A DNA stretch of 64,000 nucleotides from an uncultured Flavobacteriales bacterium (lineage in GTDB: Bacteria > Bacteroidota > Bacteroidia > Flavobacteriales_D > Sanyastnellaceae). Position numbers and translations under genes: made by a program. Position 1 is the stretch's first letter. Each line of letters starts with the position of its first letter. Location of the stretch: NCBI GenBank assembly GCA_937974555.1, contig CALJKR010000074.1, positions 56,847-120,846 on the forward strand. Direction: 5' to 3'. A model generated the notes under the pieces. It worked only from the letters and a program-made list of their open reading frames with translations. It was not told the origin of the DNA and did no database searches. Positions 6,620-16,132 of the stretch are shown piece after piece.

Positions 6620-9616
6620 ATGATCGCTCATTCGTATTTCTCTCTGCGTTACGGGACTGTGTCTCCGCTAGAAGCCCTGCATGCGATTCGCGATGCGGGA
6701 TTTGCAGCGGCCATTTTTGCGGATGTCAATAACACCTCAGCTACCTGGGATGTCAAACGTTGGTCCAAACAAAATAATTTCCCCGTCATAGTGGGTGTGG
6801 ACTTTAAGAACAACATGACCACCCAATATATTGCGGTTCCCAAAAGTGAAATGGGCTGGAAACAGATCAATGAATGGCTCTCCTACCACAGCCATCGAAA
6901 GATTGAATTTCCTGCACGTCCCCCGTTTTGGGAGGAAGTAGAAATTGTATTTCCTTTTGAACGAATCCGCGATTGGAACGCCGATATGCTGCGAGAAAAT
7001 GAGTGGATAGGCTTGGCACCCCATGAATGGAATCGCTGTCGCATTTCGCGATGGGCCAATTCAGATCGGTTGCTGTCTATGCCTGTTTTTAGTTTTCGAA
7101 ATAAAAAGGATTTCAATACCCATCGTTTGCTTCGTGCGATTGAACAAAACCAACTGTTGAGTAAGCTATCTATTCTCGATCAAGCACCACAAAGTGAAGT
7201 GATTATTCGTGCGGAAGATGTGAAAACCGCTTTTGGTGAAATGGAATTGTATGACAAAACCATGGGGTGGATCAAAGAGCGTTGGGAGATGTGGCCATTG
7301 GAGGAAACGGTGAGTCTGAAGAATCAATCGGTGTATGGAAAGGATGAAGAAAGCGACTTTGTTTTGCTTCGTGATTTGGCCTTGGAAGGATTGGCCTATC
7401 GCTATCCAGAGTTGGATCGATCAGACATCAATCACCCCATATTGCAACGATTGGAAAAAGAGTTGTCTGTCATACAGGAGAAGAATTATGTTTCCTACTT
7501 TCTGATCAATTGGGACATCACCTCCTACGCGCGTCGCAACAATTATTTTTATGTGGGTCGCGGAAGTGGCGCCAACAGTATCATTGCTTATTTATTGCGC
7601 ATCACGGATGTGGATCCCATCGAGTTGGATTTGTATTTTGAGCGATTCATCAATTTGTATCGACAAAATCCGCCTGATTTTGACATCGATTTTTCATGGA
7701 CGGATCGGGAGGATATGACGAATTATATTTTTTCTCGATTCCCGAACGTCACCTTGCTTGGTGCCTACAATACTTTCCAATACCGCGCAGCCATTCGCGA
7801 ACTGGGAAAGGTATTTGGACTGCCCAAAGAGGACATTGATTTGCTCTCTGATGGAAAGTTTAGGGTGGAAGAATTGGATGAACTGCAACGATTGACATTG
7901 CGTTATGCGCAATACGTACAAGATTTTCCAAATGCACTGGCGATACATGCCGCAGGTATTCTGATAACACAAAAGCCCATTGCCCATTACACCGCAACTT
8001 TTTTACCGCCCAAGGGATTTCCAACTACCCATTTTGATATGGTTGTTGCGGAGGATATCGGTATTTACAAGTTTGATATTTTGTCGCAACGTGGACTGGG
8101 TAAAATCAAAGAGTGTGTGGAAATCATTGCGTACAACCAACCGGATAGAATGGATTTTGATATCCACGATATACGTCGATTCAAGCAAGATGAGCAAGTA
8201 CGAAATTTGATACGATCTGCGGATGCTATTGGGTGCTTTTATGTTGAGTCTCCCGCGATGCGCATGCTGTTGGGAAAATTACAGGTGGATGATTATTTGG
8301 GATTGGTTGCAGCGAGTTCAGTAATACGGCCCGGGGTTTCCAAGAGCGGCATGATGCGCGAATTTATTATGCGACAGCGCATACCCGAGAGAAGAAAAGA
8401 AGCTCATCCGGTGTTGTTGGATTTGATGCCAGAAACATACGGGATCATGGTCTATCAGGAAGATGTGATTAAAGTGGCGCATTATTATGGCGGGTTGACT
8501 TTGGGTGAAGCGGATGCTTTGCGACGCGGAATGAGCGGCAAGTTCAGGGGACGAGAGGAGTTTGAAAAGGCCCGAGATCAATTCATTGGGAATGCGCTAC
8601 AAAAGGGACATCCTTTGCAAGAAATTGTGGAGATTTGGCGACAGATTGAAAGTTTTGCGGGATATGCCTTTGCCAAAGGACACAGCGCATCTTATGCTGT
8701 GGAGAGTTTTCAAAGTTTGTTTCTTAAAGCCTATTTTCCATTAGAATATATGGTGGCTACCTTGAACAACGGAGGAGGATTTTATTCTGTTGAATTTTAT
8801 GTCCACGAAGCCCGAAGAAAGGGAGGAGACATTGAACCACCCTGCGTGCAACGCAGCAGCGCGGTTTCGCTCATTCAAGGGCGTACCATCTTCTTGGGTT
8901 TGGGCATGATCAAAGATTTGGAACACCCCGTGATTGAGCGGATATTGCAAGCCCAGTCCAAAGGTCCTTTTGTAGATTTCAATGATTTTATAGATCGCGT
9001 TCATCTGGGGCTTGAGCAATGTGTATTGCTCATTAGGGTGGGCGCATTGCGTTTCACAGGAGAGCCCAAGAAAAGCCTTTTGTGGAAGGCTCAGATTTAT
9101 TTTAACCAACGTGTGGATGATGCAAGCGCCACCTTGTTTGGCGTCGAGCGGAAAACATTTGAAATTCCCCGATTGGAGCATCATCCTTTGGAAGATGTTT
9201 ACGATCAAATGGAGTTGCTGGGATTCCCTTTGTCCAGTCCTTTTCAGTGGGTGGCTGAGCCCAAGGAACCCCATGTCAAGGCCCGAGATTTAAAGCAATA
9301 TTTGGGAAAGGAAGTGGTGGCCTATGGTTATTACATCACCGCCAAGTCCACCCGAACGTCAAAGGGAGAGCGCATGTACTTTGGAAATTTCATAGATGAA
9401 GACGGAGAATTTTTGGACACTGCACATTTCCCAAACCCCCATTTGCGCAATATGCAATGGCAAGGCCAAGGGGTTTACCATATCAAAGGGCGAGTAATAG
9501 AAGAGATGGGGGTGATGAATATTGAAGTGTCGGCCATGCGCAAATTGGTTTATCAAGAGGATCCCAGATACGCAGATCTTCGGGCCGGAGAAAAAACAAA
9601 AAGAGGAAAAAAATAG
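6620..9616 (+). CDS. dnaE2: DnaE2-like DNA polymerase III alpha subunit
   Basis: 998 residues, shorter than replicative DnaE (about 1160). C-family polymerase signatures are intact: GRGSGANS with TDVDPIELDLYFERF, the catalytic pair Asp355 and Asp357 in PDFDIDF, the third Asp486 in KFDILSQRG, the QEDV and RRGMSGK segment, and YAFAKGHSASYAVESFQ. A helix-hairpin-helix region (about 785-815) and a C-terminal OB-fold (about 890-960) follow. The N-terminal PHP domain is degraded: it begins MIAHSYFSL, keeping one His of the usual HxHS, and the motif II Asp-His is Asp-Val, so metal-dependent proofreading is unlikely. Pairing with SRAP points to error-prone translesion synthesis as in DnaE2/ImuC mutasomes, but no imuB or dinB gene is visible nearby. 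A second housekeeping dnaE would be expected elsewhere. Confidence 0.88.
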   Translation: MIAHSYFSLRYGTVSPLEALHAIRDAGFAAAIFADVNNTSATWDVKRWSKQNNFPVIVGVDFKNNMTTQYIAVPKSEMGWKQINEWLSYHSHRKIEFPARPPFWEEVEIVFPFERIRDWNADMLRENEWIGLAPHEWNRCRISRWANSDRLLSMPVFSFRNKKDFNTHRLLRAIEQNQLLSKLSILDQAPQSEVIIRAEDVKTAFGEMELYDKTMGWIKERWEMWPLEETVSLKNQSVYGKDEESDFVLLRDLALEGLAYRYPELDRSDINHPILQRLEKELSVIQEKNYVSYFLINWDITSYARRNNYFYVGRGSGANSIIAYLLRITDVDPIELDLYFERFINLYRQNPPDFDIDFSWTDREDMTNYIFSRFPNVTLLGAYNTFQYRAAIRELGKVFGLPKEDIDLLSDGKFRVEELDELQRLTLRYAQYVQDFPNALAIHAAGILITQKPIAHYTATFLPPKGFPTTHFDMVVAEDIGIYKFDILSQRGLGKIKECVEIIAYNQPDRMDFDIHDIRRFKQDEQVRNLIRSADAIGCFYVESPAMRMLLGKLQVDDYLGLVAASSVIRPGVSKSGMMREFIMRQRIPERRKEAHPVLLDLMPETYGIMVYQEDVIKVAHYYGGLTLGEADALRRGMSGKFRGREEFEKARDQFIGNALQKGHPLQEIVEIWRQIESFAGYAFAKGHSASYAVESFQSLFLKAYFPLEYMVATLNNGGGFYSVEFYVHEARRKGGDIEPPCVQRSSAVSLIQGRTIFLGLGMIKDLEHPVIERILQAQSKGPFVDFNDFIDRVHLGLEQCVLLIRVGALRFTGEPKKSLLWKAQIYFNQRVDDASATLFGVERKTFEIPRLEHHPLEDVYDQMELLGFPLSSPFQWVAEPKEPHVKARDLKQYLGKEVVAYGYYITAKSTRTSKGERMYFGNFIDEDGEFLDTAHFPNPHLRNMQWQGQGVYHIKGRVIEEMGVMNIEVSAMRKLVYQEDPRYADLRAGEKTKRGKK

Positions 9617-9629
9617 TATCTTGCTCGCC

Positions 9630-11942
9630 ATGTTGGCAAGGAACTTTTTATGTCTTTTCTTGATTTTGTGTGGTGGAGTACTTTCAGCCCAAGAAATACA
9701 TTTTCATGTTGTGGAAAAGGACAAGGAGGAGGCCATTCCGGGCGCATTGATTGTGTTCAATGATACGGAACATCAAGTAACGGATTGGAAAGGAGAGGCC
9801 ATTGTAAAAGCGAAGGGAAGTTCCTCCATATCTGTGAGGATGATGGGGTATCAGGAGATTTCTTGGAGCCCAGCGCAATGGATGCCATTGCTTCAAAAGG
9901 GGGCAGATGGAAAGTATGATTGCATCGTAGTGCTTTCTCCCATCGCCAACGAATCTTCAACATTGGTGGTGAGTTCATCGTTGTATGGAAGATCAATCCG
10001 AGAAAATTCGCAGAGCATAGAGAGAATCGATGGTCGTGACATTTTGCGTAAGCGAACAGCCGATCTTTCTGGAGCATTGGAACGTGTGCCTGGGGTCACC
10101 ATCGTGGATGGTCAAGCCAGTTTTAGAGGGGGAAGTGGATATTCTTATGGTGCGGGAAGTAGGGTCATGTTGGTATTGGATGATGTGCCCTTGCTTACGG
10201 CAGATCGAAATGACATCAAGTGGAATTATATACCCATGGAGATGTTGGACGCAATGGAAGTGGTTAAAGGAGCTTCCTCTGTGCAATACGGTTCAGCAGC
10301 TTTGAATGGCGTGGTTAATGTGCGCACCGTTTCACCCACCGCAGCCCCTTCAGGCATGGTACAATATTATTACACGGGTTTTGATAAACCCGCAGTACAA
10401 GGAGCCAAATGGTGGGGAAAGACCGATACCTCGGGTACTGGATTGAAACCCTTTCAAACCGGTTATCTGTTTCGATATGGTCAGCAAACAGGAAATTGTA
10501 AGTGGATTATCGGTGGGGCAGTTCATGCAGCAAAGGGATGGATTAGGGGCGAAAATGAAAGTCGACAACGGTGGTCATTTAAGGCAAAATGGAAATTGCC
10601 CCAATGGAAGAATACCCAATGGGGAGTGAATGGATTGGCGATGCGACAGCGTATGGCGTCCTCCCTGTTTTGGCAAAATGACAGCACAGGGGCTTTTCTG
10701 GGGGGCAATGCCATGGCCACCTACAATGATTTGTGGATGAACATTGATCCTTGGTTGGAGCATGTGGATCAAAAAGGAAATTTGCATTCCTTCCGGGGAC
10801 GTTACTACAGTTCATTTACACCCAACGGTGCAGGATTTAATCAAGGGGTACAATTGAATCAATTGACTTATCGTTGGATTCACCATACTTCTTGGGGATT
10901 GGAATGGTTGGTGGGCGCCAATATCAACGGATTTTCTTTTAAGGATGATGCATTTGGGGGTGATCATCAAGGGGCCATGGGGGGAGTGTTCACCCAAGGA
11001 GATTGGGGATGGCGAAAGTGGCATTTTTCTTCAGGCATGCGAGTAGAACAATATTCGATTGAAGGATTGCATCCTCAAGCAATTCCTGTGGGTCGTTGGG
11101 GAGCGACTTTCACGCTGAACCCTCACCATACTTTGCGGGCGTCTTATGTTCAAGGGTATCGTTTTCCTTCTCCTGCTGAGCGGTTTGTACGTTATACGAT
11201 TGATCAGATCAATATTTACCCCAATGCGTCGGTTGTTCCTGAGCAAGGTTGGAACGCTGAACTGGGGCACAAAGCAATTTGGGAAAAAGAGGAGTTGCAA
11301 GTGACCTGGGATAATGCGCTATTCTTGACACGTTACCGCAATTTGATTGAATTTACTTTTGGTCGATGGGGAGCCATTACAGATACCCTGTTTGGTTTGG
11401 GATACAAAAGTGTGAATGTGGCGGATGCCCAAATTGGGGGTTGGGAAACCTCTGCCAATGTCAATGGAAAATATCGTGGATGGGAGTGGCATGGATTGGG
11501 TGGATATACTTACCTCTTGCCCGTTGATTTGAGTCAATACGCGGGTGGCAAGAACTTAGGTGCCTATGGAAAATCGCTTTTATCGGAGTTTGCCAGTGAA
11601 GACACCGCTTCTTATATATTGCGATATCGCTTTAAGCACATGGCCAAGTTTAATTTGGATGTCTCCAAAGGAAAGTGGGGAGGAGGTATCGGTTGGCGAT
11701 ATTATAGCTTTATGCAAAAGGTAGATCCGGTTTTGGAATGGTTTATTCCTGGCCTTTCACATTATCGAGCCACCCAAAATCACGGGACCCACATTTGTGA
11801 CGCGCGACTTTTCTACCATGTATCGGAGCAATTGTCCTGTAGCATTCAAGTACAAAATATTTTCAATGCCTTTTATGCCACGCGACCAGCCAAACCGGAC
11901 GCTCCGAGAAATCTCAGTGTGCAGTTTACATGGAAAATTTAG
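9630..11942 (+). CDS. TonB-dependent outer-membrane receptor
   Basis: 770 residues from ATG 9630, 13 bases after the polymerase stop; the open frame extends upstream but only this start gives a signal peptide (MLARNF, a hydrophobic core, cleavage after LSA). Next come a carboxypeptidase-like beta-sandwich (about 22-105), a plug domain with LDDVPLL and MEVVKGASSVQYGS (about 120-245) and a large barrel ending in an aromatic-rich strand VQFTWKI. Such receptors import siderophores, cobamides, peptides or glycans using TonB energy. It is clearly paralogous to the receptor at 20598-23030, sharing the GSGYS-GAGSR plug segment and a NLIEFTFG barrel motif. No SusD partner is adjacent, so a small ligand is more likely than a glycan. 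Substrate unknown. Confidence 0.9.
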   Translation: MLARNFLCLFLILCGGVLSAQEIHFHVVEKDKEEAIPGALIVFNDTEHQVTDWKGEAIVKAKGSSSISVRMMGYQEISWSPAQWMPLLQKGADGKYDCIVVLSPIANESSTLVVSSSLYGRSIRENSQSIERIDGRDILRKRTADLSGALERVPGVTIVDGQASFRGGSGYSYGAGSRVMLVLDDVPLLTADRNDIKWNYIPMEMLDAMEVVKGASSVQYGSAALNGVVNVRTVSPTAAPSGMVQYYYTGFDKPAVQGAKWWGKTDTSGTGLKPFQTGYLFRYGQQTGNCKWIIGGAVHAAKGWIRGENESRQRWSFKAKWKLPQWKNTQWGVNGLAMRQRMASSLFWQNDSTGAFLGGNAMATYNDLWMNIDPWLEHVDQKGNLHSFRGRYYSSFTPNGAGFNQGVQLNQLTYRWIHHTSWGLEWLVGANINGFSFKDDAFGGDHQGAMGGVFTQGDWGWRKWHFSSGMRVEQYSIEGLHPQAIPVGRWGATFTLNPHHTLRASYVQGYRFPSPAERFVRYTIDQINIYPNASVVPEQGWNAELGHKAIWEKEELQVTWDNALFLTRYRNLIEFTFGRWGAITDTLFGLGYKSVNVADAQIGGWETSANVNGKYRGWEWHGLGGYTYLLPVDLSQYAGGKNLGAYGKSLLSEFASEDTASYILRYRFKHMAKFNLDVSKGKWGGGIGWRYYSFMQKVDPVLEWFIPGLSHYRATQNHGTHICDARLFYHVSEQLSCSIQVQNIFNAFYATRPAKPDAPRNLSVQFTWKI

Positions 11943-11948
11943 AACGAT

Positions 11949-12512
11949 TTAAGATGCGTTGACCATATTCATGGCACGCTCCAATCCAATTTGAGTGAAA
12001 AGCAAACTTCCATCTCCTGCTTTCTCAATGCGGCTATCCAAGGTTTTAAGTTCGTCTTCATTCCAAACACCCAGTACATAATCCACTTGCTTTCCTTTGG
12101 CAAATTCACTACCTACTCCAAATCGCAAACGGGGGTATTGATCGTTTCCCAAAATGGCTTGAATATGCTTGAGACCATTGTGTCCGCCATCACTGCCTTT
12201 GGGACGCATGCGTAATTTTCCAAATGGCAGAGCCAAGTCATCCGTGATTATCAATGTATGGTTGACGGGGATTTTTTCTTCTTGCATCCAATATCTGACC
12301 GCGTTTCCACTGAGATTCATGTAGGTGGAAGGCTTAACCAAGATGATTAATTTCCCTTTGACTTTGATTTCTGCAACATCGGCGTAACGGGCTGTGCGCC
12401 ATGTGCCACCGTGTTTCTGAGCCAGGTAGTTCACGACATCAAACCCGATGTTGTGACGGGTATTGTTATATTCATGACCAATATTGCCTAAGCCAACGAT
12501 GAGAAATTTCAT
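11949..12512 (-). CDS. pth: peptidyl-tRNA hydrolase
   Basis: 187 residues. Pth recycles peptidyl-tRNA that drops off ribosomes by cutting the ester bond. Asn10 in GLGNIG and catalytic His20 in NTRHNIGF are in the standard positions, followed by the KPSTYMNLSG and DDLALPFGKLRMRPKGSDGGHNGLKHI blocks. The length is standard. The gene ends 6 bases from the converging TonB receptor. Upstream on the same strand is the terminator of the T9SS gene, whose T-tract overlaps a candidate -7 box (12517-12524) four bases before the ATG, so pth may have its own leaderless promoter despite its position behind another gene. Confidence 0.97.
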   Translation of the reverse strand: MKFLIVGLGNIGHEYNNTRHNIGFDVVNYLAQKHGGTWRTARYADVAEIKVKGKLIILVKPSTYMNLSGNAVRYWMQEEKIPVNHTLIITDDLALPFGKLRMRPKGSDGGHNGLKHIQAILGNDQYPRLRFGVGSEFAKGKQVDYVLGVWNEDELKTLDSRIEKAGDGSLLFTQIGLERAMNMVNAS

Positions 12513-12516
12513 TTGG

Positions 12517-12524
12517 TAAAAATA
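12517..12524 (-). promoter_or_regulatory. candidate -7 box of pth, leaderless geometry
   Basis: On the minus strand TATTTTTA (one mismatch from TAnnTTTG at the last base) is followed by CCAA and then ATG 12512. It lies in the T-tract of the preceding terminator, so the match could partly reflect that tract. Confidence 0.35.
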
Positions 12525-12550
12525 AAAAAGGGCAGTGAGAACTGCCCTTT
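12521..12550 (-). terminator. Rho-independent terminator of T9SS gene
   Basis: On the minus strand AAAGGGCAGT and ACTGCCCTTT form a 10-bp stem around a TCTC loop, followed by a T-rich tract. It lies 20 bases after the stop of the T9SS protein gene and just before pth. Confidence 0.88.
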
Positions 12551-12570
12551 AAATATTGCGATTTGTTTTT

Positions 12571-15372
12571 TTATTGAATCATCACTTTTTCTACGCATGT
12601 TTTTCCCAAGTCATTTTGGGTTTCTACTACGTAAACACCAGCGGCCCATGATTGGGTATCGATCATCCATTGGGTTTGACTACCATTCATGCGCGCTACT
12701 TCTTTTCCCATCGCATCACGAACCACAACTTGCTCAATGTTGTTGTTGCTGTTTCTTACGGTGATTTGATTCCAACCGTTTAAAATTTGCAAGCGATCAG
12801 CAAGGGCTACCGTAGCTTGATCTGGGGCGCATTGTCCATTGGGGCAAGAAATGATTTGACCCATTTGTCCTTTGAATGATTCATTAAAGGTCAATCGGAA
12901 GTTCATTTCAGGGGTAATCATCACCCATTCATTGGGATTTAAATTGCTCCAAGCGATGCCATCTGTCGAAACTTGTAGTCCAGCCGCCTCCGCGATGAAA
13001 TACCAATGGGATGCATCGGGAATTGCTTCAAAAACCAAACGAGATTGAGAGATACCGTTGCCTTGTAAATCAAGTACAACGGGAACGGCTTGCTGATGTT
13101 CTTCTGCGATAGAAGCCGACATCAGCGGATATTTTTCTTCTGACAAGAAAGCCAAATTCCCGTTATTCACGGTAGGATCAAACAAATCGTACACGTCATA
13201 ACCGGCATCCAGCTTTTCAGAACTTCCATGTTCTAAAACAATGGTAGATACATCGGATGCGTGATTGGCGGCGTCGTACAAGCGTGCTATGAGGGAATTG
13301 GATTGGTTTTCACTTCGCTCAAATCCTTTGGGCGAGCAGCGATTGACTTTTGCATTTTCACTAAAGTTCAAGTTTTGACCAGCACCAGTGGCGATAACAA
13401 AAAAGCTTTGGCTGTGAGGAATGTATCGACCAATACCATCGGGATAACCGGTAGAGGTATTGTATGTGCTGTTGTTGGCGTTGAAATACAAGTAATTGGA
13501 AGATTGATAATCATAAATGTAATAGGCGCCAACATCGGAACTCGAAGCTTCCACTGTCATCCAATCAATTTCTGCGGGGTAGGGATTGCCCACCAAGTTT
13601 CTTCCCCATGATTCAGCTGCACCGGAGGGGGTATAGCTAAGAGAGCGAGTAATACTCCCTTTAATCGGGAAACCAATCGGGTTGACCGTTTTGGCTGAAG
13701 CAGTGGCATAAACATTATATCCCAAAAGGGGATTCAAGGTTCCTGTGGAAGGGCTGATGGCAGTAAATCCGACATTGGATACACCCACCAAAGCTTCATT
13801 GTAGAACTTGATACTCGTGGTGGTCATGGCCAACGCGGGGTAGGAGATACTTTTTACAACACGTGCTCCCCATGCTGCGTTGGGTGTCATCATGGTGTTG
13901 GTATTGTTGCTGTACAAGGGGCATGACAAGAACATCCAGTTGCTGGCAGGATTGGAAGGAATGTAACGTTGCAAAAGCACAGGGCCTGATACGTCAGCAC
14001 CCACACCAATGGATTGGATAGAACCAGAACAAGTAGCAGTACTCATCAAATTTAAACTACCTCCTGTTCCATTGGTAGTCAACGTACCCAAGGTAGGAAT
14101 TACCGCTGCGGAGACGTACACTGGAGCGTTCAAAGTGACCCCATTGCTGTTGTTGATTTGAAGCTCCATGAATTGCGTTCCAGCCGTTCCACCAATCGTT
14201 TGCGCAGAACCACCAGCCATCACTACACGGCATCCTGAAGTACAGCAGCTTGATCCAAACAAACCATTAAATGCAGTTTCACTGCTATTGTTGGTCCAAT
14301 TTCCAGCCAAGGTAAGGGTTTGGCTTGCGCCATTTGCCGCAAGGCTTCCACCGGTTTCGAGGGTAACGTTATTGACGTTGTAATTTCCATCCACTTGCAC
14401 AGCATGTTGGATGATCAGATTGGTTCCACTGTTGATGGTTGGCGTAACGGCACTACCACCGCTGGTCAACGACCAAACATTGGCGCCAGACATATTGCCG
14501 GCTGCGATGCTGTAATAGGTTGCGGAAGATGATGCTTGAGAAACAGTGAAATCATCAATAGCAAAATTGCCATTGATGTGGGCGCTGGGAGTAGCCGTTC
14601 CATTGGGCCAGCGAACAGATGCTCCAACATAGTTCATCGCCGTGTAGGTGTTGTCTGTTACCGTTGACGAGGTAACTTCATAGACGCCATTGTTGTCGTA
14701 ATCCGCCTGAACGGTCCATGCACCATTGGGCGTACGTGTTACTTTGATACCCACTGCGGTAGAGATACTATTGGGTCCTTGTCCCCATTCTCCACCGTAA
14801 AGACCGGTAGTGGATGGGATTTCAATCAAGTCAGAAACCATGGCTGTCGAGCCACTGGTTACTTTCATCAATTTCAAAAAACGCTTGGTTGGATTCAGGT
14901 TGAAAGGCTCTGCAGAGGTATTGGCGAGCGCAGTATTGGGATTGATACCAATCGCATAGCCTTGGTATTTGCTTCCAACGGTGCCTTCATATTGATTGCT
15001 ACCAGTGGCAATTTTGGTATCGGCTTGGTTGGCTGCCAATACCACCCAAAATTTAGAAGAGGAATTGAGTGTCTTGCCGTAGGTGGAGATTTTAAACTCC
15101 CATGTTGTGGTTACACCATTGAGATTGGTTAATGCTACAGGAACAGCTTTGGAGACCGTGGATCGATAGGTGGTGGTTAAGGTTCCGCTTCCATTTTGTC
15201 TTAGTGATTGTGTACCTGAAAGCGCACCTGTCGTGGAAAGTGCCCACTCCGTTCCACTGAAAGAAATCCAGCTTCCGTTGTCGGTCTCAAAATTATCGCT
15301 GATTTGTGTCCAAGCCGTATTGGCAGCTAAGCACATTAAAAAAACCAAAGAATGAATAATGTTTCTTGACAT
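12571..15372 (-). CDS. T9SS-exported surface protein, type A-like sorting domain
   Basis: 933 residues from ATG 15372. A longer frame to 15552 exists, but this ATG opens a good signal peptide (MSRNIIHSLVFLMCL, cleavage near WTQ) and sits downstream of a promoter. Residues 25-240 resemble a concanavalin/jelly-roll module (DNFETDNGSW, DDFTVSQ); the centre is Thr/Ser/Asn-rich beta structure with a CCTSGC cysteine cluster. The last ~75 residues (LQILNGWNQITV, VRDAMGKEVARM, WAAGVYVVE, KVMIQ) have the shape of a type A sorting domain but lack the usual YPNP opening. It is probably exported by the type IX system and attached to the surface. Ligand or enzyme activity not evident. Confidence 0.8.
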   Translation of the reverse strand: MSRNIIHSLVFLMCLAANTAWTQISDNFETDNGSWISFSGTEWALSTTGALSGTQSLRQNGSGTLTTTYRSTVSKAVPVALTNLNGVTTTWEFKISTYGKTLNSSSKFWVVLAANQADTKIATGSNQYEGTVGSKYQGYAIGINPNTALANTSAEPFNLNPTKRFLKLMKVTSGSTAMVSDLIEIPSTTGLYGGEWGQGPNSISTAVGIKVTRTPNGAWTVQADYDNNGVYEVTSSTVTDNTYTAMNYVGASVRWPNGTATPSAHINGNFAIDDFTVSQASSSATYYSIAAGNMSGANVWSLTSGGSAVTPTINSGTNLIIQHAVQVDGNYNVNNVTLETGGSLAANGASQTLTLAGNWTNNSSETAFNGLFGSSCCTSGCRVVMAGGSAQTIGGTAGTQFMELQINNSNGVTLNAPVYVSAAVIPTLGTLTTNGTGGSLNLMSTATCSGSIQSIGVGADVSGPVLLQRYIPSNPASNWMFLSCPLYSNNTNTMMTPNAAWGARVVKSISYPALAMTTTSIKFYNEALVGVSNVGFTAISPSTGTLNPLLGYNVYATASAKTVNPIGFPIKGSITRSLSYTPSGAAESWGRNLVGNPYPAEIDWMTVEASSSDVGAYYIYDYQSSNYLYFNANNSTYNTSTGYPDGIGRYIPHSQSFFVIATGAGQNLNFSENAKVNRCSPKGFERSENQSNSLIARLYDAANHASDVSTIVLEHGSSEKLDAGYDVYDLFDPTVNNGNLAFLSEEKYPLMSASIAEEHQQAVPVVLDLQGNGISQSRLVFEAIPDASHWYFIAEAAGLQVSTDGIAWSNLNPNEWVMITPEMNFRLTFNESFKGQMGQIISCPNGQCAPDQATVALADRLQILNGWNQITVRNSNNNIEQVVVRDAMGKEVARMNGSQTQWMIDTQSWAAGVYVVETQNDLGKTCVEKVMIQ

Positions 15373-15390
15373 GATTTTTTGATTGAGGTC

Positions 15391-15426
15391 CGAATTTACG
15401 GAAAAATCGAGTGAAGGTTTCAAAAA
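15391..15426 (-). promoter_or_regulatory. promoter of T9SS surface protein gene
   Basis: Minus strand: TTTTTG (15426-15421), a 22-base spacer, TAAATTCG (15398-15391), then 18 bases to ATG 15372. The -7 box differs from consensus only by C at its seventh position, a variant seen repeatedly in this window. Confidence 0.6.
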
Positions 15427-15466
15427 TTGGCTTTTTGAACGTAATTTGTTTTTCATTTGTATTCTA

Positions 15467-16132
15467 ATGAAAGTAGCCATTATAGTAGCAGCGGGCAGTG
15501 GAAAGCGGTTTGGAGGGGAATTGCCCAAGCAGTTTTTAATCCTAAAAGACAAACCTGTATTGGCGCACAGTATCGATGTGTTTTTGGCATCGGGAGCAAA
15601 AGTTTGGGTGGTAGTAAGTCCTGAGATGGCGGGGTTTTGGAAAGATCAATGTTTGCAATATAATATTCCAGATCACCAAGTGGTAATGGGAGGAAGTGAA
15701 CGGTATCATTCGGTTAAAAACGCCATTGAGGTCTTACCCAAAGAAACCCAATGGGTGGCGATTCATGATGCCGCCCGTCCTGCGATACAACTGGATTTTG
15801 TCAATAGGATGTGGGAAGCAACGAAGCAATTTGGATCGGCTATTCCCTATTGGCCCATTGCAGATAGCTTGCGTTTGGAAGAAGAGGGGCAGTGGAAAAT
15901 TTTGGATAGAAATCGAGTGCGCAGCATACAAACCCCCCAGTGTTTTGATTTCAAATTACTGGGCCGGGCCTATGAACAATCATTTCAATCTTTTTTTACC
16001 GATGATGCTTCGGTAGTGGAACAGCAACAGTCAGTGGATTTACATTATGAATTGGGACTTCCATCCAACTTTAAAATCACACAATCGCAAGATTTGCAGG
16101 TCATGGAGTCAATATTGAATACAGAAAAATAA
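15467..16132 (+). CDS. ispD: 2-C-methyl-D-erythritol 4-phosphate cytidylyltransferase
   Basis: 221 residues from ATG 15467; the open frame runs back to 15383 but into the divergent promoter region. IspD transfers CMP from CTP to MEP in the non-mevalonate isoprenoid pathway. The nucleotide loop AAGSGKRFGGELPKQF (residues 8-23), including Arg14 and Lys21, and the HDAARP block are intact, and the 220-residue size is standard. dxs of the same pathway lies 11 kb downstream in a separate unit. A weak -7-like box TTCATTTG ends seven bases before the ATG. Oligopeptidase B follows after 12 bases. Confidence 0.96.
   Translation: MKVAIIVAAGSGKRFGGELPKQFLILKDKPVLAHSIDVFLASGAKVWVVVSPEMAGFWKDQCLQYNIPDHQVVMGGSERYHSVKNAIEVLPKETQWVAIHDAARPAIQLDFVNRMWEATKQFGSAIPYWPIADSLRLEEEGQWKILDRNRVRSIQTPQCFDFKLLGRAYEQSFQSFFTDDASVVEQQQSVDLHYELGLPSNFKITQSQDLQVMESILNTEK

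Noticed and set aside
11943..11948. Terminator between the converging TonB receptor and pth
   Set aside because: Only six bases separate the stops and no stem with a T-run is visible within the adjacent 100 bases on either strand.
15373..15552. 60-residue extension of the T9SS protein frame into ispD
   Set aside because: The signal peptide begins at ATG 15372, and a -33/-7 promoter lies between it and the extension.
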